This document shows positions 18,378-24,665 of a DNA stretch of 64,000 bases, in pieces. The first letter of the stretch is position 1. Each line of letters opens with the position of its first letter. The notes beneath the pieces are model-generated. The model was not told where the DNA came from, did no database searches, and was given only the letters and a program-made list of their open reading frames with translations. Both the position numbers and the translations under genes were made by a program. The stretch is from DASTCZ01 sp035308165 (GTDB taxonomy: Bacteria; Acidobacteriota; Terriglobia; Acidiferrales; UBA7541), in contig DATGHC010000033.1 in NCBI GenBank assembly GCA_035308165.1, positions 1-64,000 of the forward strand, read 5' to 3'.

Positions 18378-19004
18378 ATGCCCAGTTTCCTGAGGCGCCT
18401 CATGCCGCGCGAGGACAATTTTTTCGAAATGTTCGTCGCCCTTGCGCAAAACGCGAACGAAGGCGCAGCGGTGCTGGTCGAGATGCTCCAGAAAGACGAT
18501 GGTGCCGAGAAGTACGCCCAGCGCATCAAGGATTTGGAGCATGCCGGCGACAACCTGACCCACACGCTTCTGACCCGGCTGAACAAGACATTTATTACTC
18601 CATTTGACCGTGAAGATATCCAGTTGCTCTCCAGCCGCATAGACGACATTTTGGATCTGATCGATGCTGCAGCCAGCCGCATGATCACTTACCGCATCGC
18701 CCATGTCCGCCGCGGTGTCGCCGACCTTGCTCAAATCCTTAATGATGCCACTCGGGAAGTGGCAGTCGCCGTAAGCGCTTTGGGAAAACACGACCACATT
18801 ATGGACAAGTGCATCGAGATCAATCGCCTCGAAAACGAAAGCGACCGCGTGTCCCGCATGCTGATTGCGCAACTCTTCGATGAAGAAAAAGATCCTGTCC
18901 AGATCATCAAGTGGAAGGAAATTATCGAAGTAATCGAAGCGGCGGTGGACAAGTGTGAAGACGTCGCCAATGTAATCGAGACCGTCACCCTGAAGAACGC
19001 ATGA
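18378..19004 (+). CDS. DUF47 family (PhoU-like) protein
   Basis: A 208-residue all-helical protein that starts MPSFLRRLMPREDNFFEMF and contains EHAGDNLTHTLLTRLNKTFI, TPFDREDIQLLSSRIDDILD and INRLENESDRVSRMLI, all typical of DUF47/PhoU-like regulators. The acidic clusters (EHAGD, ENESDR) probably bind metal as in PhoU. It is cytoplasmic. The gene lies 10 bp before a PiT phosphate permease, the usual partner, so it probably regulates phosphate uptake through that carrier. ATG 18378 was chosen because it matches the family N-terminus and has an AGGGGAAG ribosome site. Confidence 0.92.
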   Translation: MPSFLRRLMPREDNFFEMFVALAQNANEGAAVLVEMLQKDDGAEKYAQRIKDLEHAGDNLTHTLLTRLNKTFITPFDREDIQLLSSRIDDILDLIDAAASRMITYRIAHVRRGVADLAQILNDATREVAVAVSALGKHDHIMDKCIEINRLENESDRVSRMLIAQLFDEEKDPVQIIKWKEIIEVIEAAVDKCEDVANVIETVTLKNA

Positions 19005-19014
19005 GTCCGGCGCC

Positions 19015-20004
19015 GTGAGCAGCTTCCACCTCGTAATCTTGATTGTCGGCATCGCGTTGGCATTCGATTTCTCGAATGGATGGCATGATGCCGCGAATTC
19101 CATCGCTACGGTCGTTTCCACTCGAGTCTTGAGCCCGGGCCTCGCCGTTCTGTGGGCCGCCTTCTGGAATTTCATTGCCGCTTTTGTCTTTGGTACCGCA
19201 GTGGCAAAAACAATGGGCACGGGTATGGTGCGCATCGAATTTGTCAATGAGCGCGTGCTGATCGCCGGGCTCATTGGCGCAATCCTCTGGAATCTGTTCA
19301 CTCTGGTTCTCGGCCTGCCCACCAGCTCGTCTCACGCACTGATGGGAGGTTATGGAGGGGCAGTAGTGGCTCGATCCGGGTTCGGCGCCATTATCCTTTC
19401 GGGTTGGACCAAGCCCGTTATCTTCATTTTCATGGCGCCTTTCATCGGCATGTTTACCGCCATCCTCGTCACTATCCTCACCAGTTGGGCGGTCCGAAAC
19501 CAATCCCCCTCCAGGGTGGACCGCTGGTTTCGCCGCCTGCAACTAATTTCCGCCGCGGGTTACAGCCTTGGCCACGGCACAAACGACGCACAAAAAAGCA
19601 TGGGTATCATCACTACGGCCCTGGTCGCCGGCGGATTGATCAAAACGTTCGCTGTGCCCTTTTGGGTGATTCTGACCTGTCACCTGGCTATGGGCTGCGG
19701 CACCATGGCGGGGGGCTGGCGCGTAGTGAAGACCATGGGCCAGCGCATCACCAAGCTCAATCCATTCGGGGGTTTTTCTGCCGAAACTGCGGGGGCTTTG
19801 ACGCTGGTCGGCACCGCTCACTTCGGCATTCCGGTCAGCACCACCCACACCATCACGGGAGCCATCGTTGGCGTTGGCGCCTCTCGTCGGATTACTGCAG
19901 TTCACTGGGGGGTCACTCGTCGCATCCTCTGGGCTTGGGTACTGACCATCCCTGGTGCCGCCGTGATTGGGTTCGGAATCTTCCGTCTCCTGACCAATTG
20001 GTGA
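19015..20004 (+). CDS. pit: PiT family inorganic phosphate permease
   Basis: A 329-residue integral membrane protein with about ten TM helices. It shows the two PiT signature repeats, GWHDAANSIATVVSTRVLSP near residues 22-41 and SLGHGTNDAQKSMGIITTAL near 184-203, plus GLPTSSSHALMGG and the related GIPVSTTHTITGAIVGVG. It imports phosphate (as a metal-phosphate complex in characterised members) using the proton gradient. It starts with GTG and lies 10 bp after the DUF47 gene, forming the common two-gene phosphate uptake operon. Confidence 0.95.
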   Translation: MSSFHLVILIVGIALAFDFSNGWHDAANSIATVVSTRVLSPGLAVLWAAFWNFIAAFVFGTAVAKTMGTGMVRIEFVNERVLIAGLIGAILWNLFTLVLGLPTSSSHALMGGYGGAVVARSGFGAIILSGWTKPVIFIFMAPFIGMFTAILVTILTSWAVRNQSPSRVDRWFRRLQLISAAGYSLGHGTNDAQKSMGIITTALVAGGLIKTFAVPFWVILTCHLAMGCGTMAGGWRVVKTMGQRITKLNPFGGFSAETAGALTLVGTAHFGIPVSTTHTITGAIVGVGASRRITAVHWGVTRRILWAWVLTIPGAAVIGFGIFRLLTNW

Positions 20005-20476
20005 GTTCGGCCCAGTTCGGCTTCCTTGAAGTTGGCTTGCGGTCGTATCCGGCAGCGTGCGGCACGTCCCGTGCGGTGGGCTATTTGGAGGGTTGGTATG
20101 TCTCAAAGAACGACCGCAACGTGTGGGATCGGAGCAGCTCTCTAGAAGGCGGCAGAGGACTGGACGCGCGCCCAGGGTTGCACCCAACTTGCATCCGACT
20201 CGCAACTCACAAACCTGGTTTCTCCGCGAGTCCATCAAGCCCTAGGATTCCAGGTAGTCGAGCGCAATGTAAATTACTGCAAGACGGTCTAATTCGCCTA
20301 AATTCACCGGCCTTTGCACAACTTGATTGACTTCTACACCTTTAAGTCATACTGTCCTCACAACCAGACGAGTCGCGCTGTCACCCACATATAGATCAAG
20401 TTGGTTCCCCCACCCGCTGCGGGTGAGGTGCCCACTCTCTGGCACTGTTTCCAATTCAAATTAAAGGACTTTGCTA
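20005..20476. other. Intergenic region, 472 bp
   Basis: No coding frame of convincing composition. It holds one promoter candidate (20327-20355) and ends in the AAAGGA ribosome site of the next gene. No terminator was seen after the permease. Confidence 0.5.
20327..20355 (+). promoter_or_regulatory. Predicted sigma70 promoter
   Basis: TTGACT (20327-20332), 17-nt spacer, TACTGT (20350-20355). It would give a leader of about 115 nt for the gene at 20477. Confidence 0.4.
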
Positions 20477-21352
20477 ATGAAAAAGTTTCACCCTTTTCTC
20501 GCGGTTGGTCTGTCTCTCCTCTGCGTGACTGTCGCTTCCGCGCAGGATGCCACACCTGCCCCGAAGTATATTCAAATCTATCGTGAGTTCGTGAAGCCCG
20601 GCAAAGGCCCGGCCCATCAGAAGACCGAAGGGGCATTTGCCCGCGACATGAAGAGCAGCAATGCCATGCCGAACTACACCGCCATGGTTTCCATCACCGG
20701 GCCGAACGAAGCCTGGTTTGTCAGCCGCTACGATTCCGTCGGCGCATGGGGCAAGGATACCGAGGACACAGCAAAGAACACCGCTCTCCAGGCCTCTTTG
20801 GACCGCGACAACACCGTCGACGGCGAGCTTCTCACCGACTCCCGTAGCATAATCGCCCGCTTCCGCGACGATCTCAGCCACCGCCCCGGCGTCAGCGTTC
20901 CCCTGACGCGCTTTTTCTCCATCACGATTGTCAGGATTCGCCCGGGACATGTTCCCGATTTCGAGGCCGCCCGGAAAATCATCAAGGACGCTCATGACAA
21001 GGCCGCCCCGACATTCAACTACTCTGTCTATCAGGTGACTTCGGGCATGCCCGCCGGCACCTTCCTGATCATTTCGTACTACAAAACCCTCGCGGACGTG
21101 GACGCAGCAGCGGTCATCCATGGCAAAGAGTATACCGACGCTATTGGCGATGACGGCCAAAGGAAACTGAATGAGCTGGCTTCCTCGGGAACCATCAGCT
21201 CCGACCCATATATTTTTGCCGTGGATCCGAAGATGAGCTATCCCGACAAGCAAACCATTGCGGCCGATCCGGCTTTCTGGGCTCCCAAGTCGTCTGCCGC
21301 ACCGGCTCCCACAACCAAGAAGTCTGGCTCGACCAAACCAACCGGCAAATAA
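20477..21352 (+). CDS. Secreted protein of unknown function, possible tandem alpha/beta-barrel domains
   Basis: A 291-residue protein with a signal peptide (about 1-23, ending VTVASAQ) and a Ser/Pro/Lys-rich C-terminal tail. The mature region contains two similar halves, each with a strand-helix pattern: YIQIYREFVKPGKGPAHQKT early, and FFSITIVRIRPGHVPDFEAA later, followed by YYKTLADVDAAAVIHGKEY. The repeat of I-x-R-x-x-x-x-PG-x-x-x-x-F/H-x-x-x-x resembles dimeric alpha/beta-barrel (NIPSNAP/EthD-type) domains, but this is an inference and no active site can be named. ATG 20477 was preferred to TTG 20471 because the AAAGGA site is 9 nt upstream. A strong hairpin follows the gene. Confidence 0.75.
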   Translation: MKKFHPFLAVGLSLLCVTVASAQDATPAPKYIQIYREFVKPGKGPAHQKTEGAFARDMKSSNAMPNYTAMVSITGPNEAWFVSRYDSVGAWGKDTEDTAKNTALQASLDRDNTVDGELLTDSRSIIARFRDDLSHRPGVSVPLTRFFSITIVRIRPGHVPDFEAARKIIKDAHDKAAPTFNYSVYQVTSGMPAGTFLIISYYKTLADVDAAAVIHGKEYTDAIGDDGQRKLNELASSGTISSDPYIFAVDPKMSYPDKQTIAADPAFWAPKSSAAPAPTTKKSGSTKPTGK

Positions 21353-21392
21353 CGGTCGATCAGGTCGTTAAACATGTCTCAAGTACAGCTCA

Positions 21393-21431
21393 GGTCTCGG
21401 CCCGCCCCGATCCTTCAAGGCGGGCCAGACC
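21393..21431 (+). terminator. Predicted hairpin terminator
   Basis: The stem pairs GGTCT-C-GGCCCGCC (21393-21406) with GGCGGGCCAGACC (21419-21431), 13 bp with one bulged C, loop about 12 nt, followed by GCAGAGTTTTCATCCCTTT. It lies 40 nt after the stop codon at 21352. Confidence 0.6.
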
Positions 21432-21453
21432 GCAGAGTTTTCATCCCTTTCAA

Positions 21454-21481
21454 TTGAAATCCTCCCCCAATGGGCTAAAAT
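21454..21481 (+). promoter_or_regulatory. Predicted sigma70 promoter for the SRPBCC gene
   Basis: TTGAAA (21454-21459), 16-nt spacer, TAAAAT (21476-21481), 34 nt before ATG 21516. Confidence 0.5.
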
Positions 21482-21515
21482 CCGCTGTCTCACTGACTTA
21501 AAAGGATCGATCCGC

Positions 21516-21947
21516 ATGCCAGATATCAGGCACTCGCTGTTGATTAACGCCCCCGCTGAAGCCATCTACCCTCTCGTCTCCACCGGCGAAGGCTTCTCGC
21601 AATGGTGGTCGGCCGACGTAACCGAGGGCGCGGGAGGCTTGGTGGAGTTGGGTTTCCTTAATCGGAGTACGATCTACGCTCTCAAACCTGTGTCCGCCGT
21701 CACGCCTCTCGTGGCCAACTGGCTGTGCACCAGCGGCAGGGAGTGGGCCGGCACAAGAATCGAATTCAAGCTCGAAAGAAACGGTGGCAAGGCACAGGTT
21801 CGCTTCACTCATGCTGATTGGGCCGACGAAACCGACTATTTCATCTCCTGCAACACCGTTTGGGGAGGGTTGATGTTCCGGCTGCGCGCTGCCGCCGAAG
21901 GCAAACCGCAAGGCCCGCTCTTCTTGGCTAATAGCCTTGGGTATTAA
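21516..21947 (+). CDS. SRPBCC domain protein (AHSA1/START-like)
   Basis: A 143-residue cytoplasmic protein opening with IRHSLLINAPAEAIYPLVST and GFSQWWSADVTEG, the standard first strand, helix and WW segment of the SRPBCC superfamily (polyketide cyclase/AHSA1 type). Later segments RIEFKLERNGGKAQVRFTHA and a C-terminal helix fit a ligand-binding helix-grip fold. The ligand and role are not readable from sequence. It appears to be a single-gene unit with its own promoter, lying between a terminator and the Hsp20 gene. The name is given at superfamily level only. Confidence 0.85.
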   Translation: MPDIRHSLLINAPAEAIYPLVSTGEGFSQWWSADVTEGAGGLVELGFLNRSTIYALKPVSAVTPLVANWLCTSGREWAGTRIEFKLERNGGKAQVRFTHADWADETDYFISCNTVWGGLMFRLRAAAEGKPQGPLFLANSLGY

Positions 21948-22044
21948 CAGGGCATTACAAGTCGCTTTGGTTATTCAAATATCTTTGCCTCTTTTCATTT
22001 GCCTCTTGATATTCACAACGCACCTTCGCTAATTTCAATTTGGA

Positions 22045-22067
22045 ACAGTCTCCTCCAGCGAGACTGT
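22045..22067 (+). promoter_or_regulatory. Inverted repeat upstream of the Hsp20 gene
   Basis: A perfect 8-bp inverted repeat ACAGTCTC/GAGACTGT (22045-22052 with 22060-22067) with a 7-nt centre lies 65 nt before ATG 22132. It is not the CIRCE sequence. It could be an operator or a leader hairpin; there is no T-run to suggest a terminator. Confidence 0.35.
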
Positions 22068-22131
22068 ATTGATCGCGGGACGGAGCCGGAACCAAATCGA
22101 AGTTGAATTCTCAGGAAAGGGGCACACAAGC

Positions 22132-22659
22132 ATGGAAGAGAAGGCAGCCAACAAGATTGATCATGCTTTGGATACTTTCAAGCTGACCGTGGGCGATCCG
22201 TTCCTCGAGCGGGCGCGGGAAATCAACAACCAGATTGCTCAACGCGCTTACGAGTTTTTTGAGGCTAGCGGTTTCACGCACGGTCACGACCGAGAGAACT
22301 GGATTCTTGCTGAATCGGAAATCCTCCAACCCGCCGCCGTGGACATCACGGAGACGGAAAACGAAATCACGCTTCGCGCGGAAGTGCCGGGTTTCAAGGA
22401 AAGGGAACTCGAAGTACATGTCGCTCCGTTTTCCATCTGTATTTCCGGCGAACGGCGCGAGATGAGCGAGCAGAAGGAAGGGAAGACAATTATTTCCGAG
22501 CGCCGTGCGCGCCAGGTCTACCGCCTGCTCGATCTGCCATCGCAGGTTGATCCCAACCTTGTCATCGCCACGCTCAGCGACGGCGTTCTCGAAATCAAAC
22601 TCTCAAAGGTTGGCGTCGGGAAGAAAGTTCCTGTCCTGGCCAAGGCTGCCGGAGCCTGA
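22132..22659 (+). CDS. Hsp20/alpha-crystallin small heat shock protein fused to a DUF2934-like N-terminus
   Basis: A 175-residue cytoplasmic holdase chaperone. The C-terminal part (about 70-170) is an alpha-crystallin domain: AAVDITETENEITLRAEVPG, then the FxISGERR strand (ICISGERREMSEQ), YRLLDLPSQVDPNLVIATLS and DGVLEIKLSK. The N-terminal part carries IAQRAYEFFEASGFTHGHDR followed by ENWILAE, which matches the R-A-Y-E-x-F...G...W-x-x-A-E pattern of DUF2934, a small helical domain common in soil bacteria. ATG 22132 follows an AGGAAAGGGG ribosome site. A C-terminal I-x-I/V tail is not obvious. It probably protects aggregating proteins under stress; the inverted repeat upstream may bear on regulation. 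Confidence 0.9.
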   Translation: MEEKAANKIDHALDTFKLTVGDPFLERAREINNQIAQRAYEFFEASGFTHGHDRENWILAESEILQPAAVDITETENEITLRAEVPGFKERELEVHVAPFSICISGERREMSEQKEGKTIISERRARQVYRLLDLPSQVDPNLVIATLSDGVLEIKLSKVGVGKKVPVLAKAAGA

Positions 22660-22962
22660 TCCGTTCCAGCGGATAGCAGTAGCTGTTCATTTGCTTTCGT
22701 GACTGGCTGCATTTGTCCATCTGGCGGACATTTCTCGTCCTCCAGATTCACCATGGGGGATTTCGCTCTCTAAAAACTTTTCCTTTTCGGATTCGCCCAA
22801 CTTGCGCCCCAGCCGCAAATCGCGATCTGTTCCCGCCATCGCGCCTCAGTGTCATAACCACCGTCTCTCTGGACAAAATCGTTTTCCACTCTATAATACG
22901 CGTCCAGAAAGCACGGTCCGGCGAACCACGCTTCCACGAGTCGCACGCACAGGAGGTTCCGG
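22660..22962. other. Intergenic region, 303 bp
   Basis: No coding frame with convincing composition. It contains the strong promoter at 22870-22897 and an AGGAGG ribosome site at 22951-22956. Confidence 0.5.
22870..22897 (+). promoter_or_regulatory. Predicted sigma70 promoter for the DUF3300 gene
   Basis: TGGACA (22870-22875), 16-nt spacer and a perfect TATAAT (22892-22897), giving a leader of about 60 nt before ATG 22963. Confidence 0.6.
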
Positions 22963-24330
22963 ATGAAAGTGATTCAAAATAAAACGACAAGTCTGGCCTG
23001 CATCATCTCATGCGCCCTTGCAGTAGCCTTCTGTTGCTCATCGTTGCAGGCACGCACTCATGAAGGGCTCGCGCTCTCACTCCAGAATCCGCCTCCGGCG
23101 CAAACGCAGTCCACGCAGCCTGCGCAGCCGCAGTCCGCACCACTGCCGGCCGATCAGTTGCAGCAGATCGTTGCGCCCATCGCTCTATACCCCGACGCGC
23201 TGGTCGCTCAGATCCTGGCCGGTGCCGCCTATCCCAGTGAAATCGAGGATGCTCAGCATTTCCTTAAAGACAATCCCGATCTGAAAGGTACCGACCTGGC
23301 CACAGAAGTGGACAAGAAGGATTGGGACCCCAGCGTGAAAGCGCTCACGCAGTTTCCCTCCGTCCTTTCCAACATGGATCAGAATCTTTCCTGGACCACC
23401 ACGCTGGGCAACGCCAATCAAAGTCAGCAGGCCGACGTGTTGGACGCGGTCCAATTCATGCGCGCCAAGGCGCAAGCCGCCGGAAATCTGAAATCCACCC
23501 CGCAGCAGACCGTCACAACGCAGGACAAAACCATCGTCATTCAACCTGCCCGGCCTCAAGTTGTTTACGTTCCCGAATACGACCCTGCGGTCGTCTATGG
23601 CTATCCCGTTGCCGTTTGGCCCGGCTTCCACCCCTGGTGGGGATTCTGGGGCGGCGGCCCGTATTTCCATTGGGGTCTTGGATTCGGTATCGGTCCCTGG
23701 GGCGGATTTGGCTGGGGCTGGCGGGCTTGGGGTTTTAACTGGGCTGGCAGAGGTTTGCTGTTTCACGGCGGAGTATACGCCTTTCACAATGGCGCCGCTT
23801 ATGCTCGCGGTTACGCACACGGCGTCGCCGCGGCAAATCGGGCAGATCGCCGAGCAGATGCAAATGGGAACGCAAATCGTGGCCAGTCCGGCACAGGAAA
23901 GACCACTGGTCAAACCGGAACGCGTTCAGGCACCGGCACACAATCTGCCTCTAAGTCGGGAACGCAAAACGGAACCCGCTCGGGCACGCAATCTGGAACT
24001 CGCTCAGGCACTGCCTCTGCCGCAAACCGTGGCGGAAGTCCGTCAGGTGGTGCTTCAGCCAATTCCAAAACCGGCACAACGTCGGGCACGCGAGGTGGCG
24101 GGACTGGTGGCCGAAGTGGCAATGGCGGGCGAAGTGGCAACGGTGGACGTTCAGGGACCGGCGGCCGAAGCGGCACTAACGCCAAAGGCGGAACTGGGGG
24201 CCGCGGAGGCAGCGGCGGAAAAGGTGGTAGCGGCGGTCGCAGCGGAGGGGGATCCCGGGGCGGCGCGCGTGGAGGCGGTGGATCTCGCGGCGGAGGCGGC
24301 GGCCACGGCGGTCGTGGAGGTCGCGACTAG
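22963..24330 (+). CDS. DUF3300 family exported protein with Gly/Ser/Thr-rich tail
   Basis: A 455-residue protein with a signal peptide (about 1-30), a Gln/Pro-rich linker and the DUF3300 core: LQQIVAPIALYPDALVAQIL near residues 66-85, AGAAYPSEIEDAQHFLKDNP, WDPSVKALTQFPSVLSNMDQ, and the VVYVPEYDPAVVYG motif near 203. A Trp/Gly-rich segment (FHPWWGFWGGGPYFHWG) follows, then about 165 residues of low-complexity repeats of the GTRSGT and GGRSGNGG type. The function of DUF3300 is unknown; the tail suggests a disordered surface or matrix-associated region. It starts at an ATG with a perfect AGGAGG 6 nt upstream. The glycine-rich tail is genuine coding sequence, since the frame and codon use continue. 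Confidence 0.88.
   Translation: MKVIQNKTTSLACIISCALAVAFCCSSLQARTHEGLALSLQNPPPAQTQSTQPAQPQSAPLPADQLQQIVAPIALYPDALVAQILAGAAYPSEIEDAQHFLKDNPDLKGTDLATEVDKKDWDPSVKALTQFPSVLSNMDQNLSWTTTLGNANQSQQADVLDAVQFMRAKAQAAGNLKSTPQQTVTTQDKTIVIQPARPQVVYVPEYDPAVVYGYPVAVWPGFHPWWGFWGGGPYFHWGLGFGIGPWGGFGWGWRAWGFNWAGRGLLFHGGVYAFHNGAAYARGYAHGVAAANRADRRADANGNANRGQSGTGKTTGQTGTRSGTGTQSASKSGTQNGTRSGTQSGTRSGTASAANRGGSPSGGASANSKTGTTSGTRGGGTGGRSGNGGRSGNGGRSGTGGRSGTNAKGGTGGRGGSGGKGGSGGRSGGGSRGGARGGGGSRGGGGGHGGRGGRD
23850..24330 (+). repeat. Low-complexity coding repeats (GTRSGT/GGRSGNGG units)
   Basis: Imperfect short tandem units encode alternating Gly, Ser, Thr, Arg and Asn at the end of the DUF3300 gene. Units change from GTxSGT-like to GGRSG-like toward the 3' end. 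Such tracts are prone to copy-number change. Confidence 0.7.
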
Positions 24331-24665
24331 ATCTTGGCGGTGCCAATTATTCGGCCGCCAATCATTCGGAAATTGTTGCGGCGGAGATTGAATATTTCAC
24401 GCGGGAGTTTTACGGCTCGCCCTCGCTTTTCCCAAAGGAGAGTCTGTCAAGAGCGAGCCATTCATATCAGGTAAACTTACCTGAAAACAACTATACCCTC
24501 TTTTGGGTTTGGTACGCAGATTTCTTGAGTGTTGTTCTGCTGGGTTATGGGATGCCGCTTAACGCGGTATTGTAGATGCGCTTTGATGGAAGGCGAGGGG
24601 CCAGGTCCCATCGATCTACGGCCCTTCCGTCGGCGACCCAGGCACATCGTAAGGGAAGTACACTC
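24331..24665. other. Convergent intergenic region, 335 bp
   Basis: Lies between the 3' ends of the DUF3300 and kinase genes. It holds a weak 7-bp stem GGCTCGC/GCGAGCC (24414-24420 with 24453-24459) with a 32-nt loop, too loose to call a terminator with confidence. No gene is seen. Confidence 0.4.

Noticed and set aside
23850..24330. Possible CRISPR-like or satellite repeat array
   Set aside because: The units are short, imperfect, in frame and inside a gene, with no spacers and no cas genes nearby.
23561..24391. 276-codon reading in another frame over the DUF3300 gene
   Set aside because: It is the shifted reading of glycine-codon repeats (Ala/Val/Glu-rich) and has no start signal; the DUF3300 frame has the AGGAGG site and family motifs.
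24414..24459. Terminator between the DUF3300 and kinase genes
   Set aside because: A 7-bp stem with a 32-nt loop and no T-run on either side is too weak to call.
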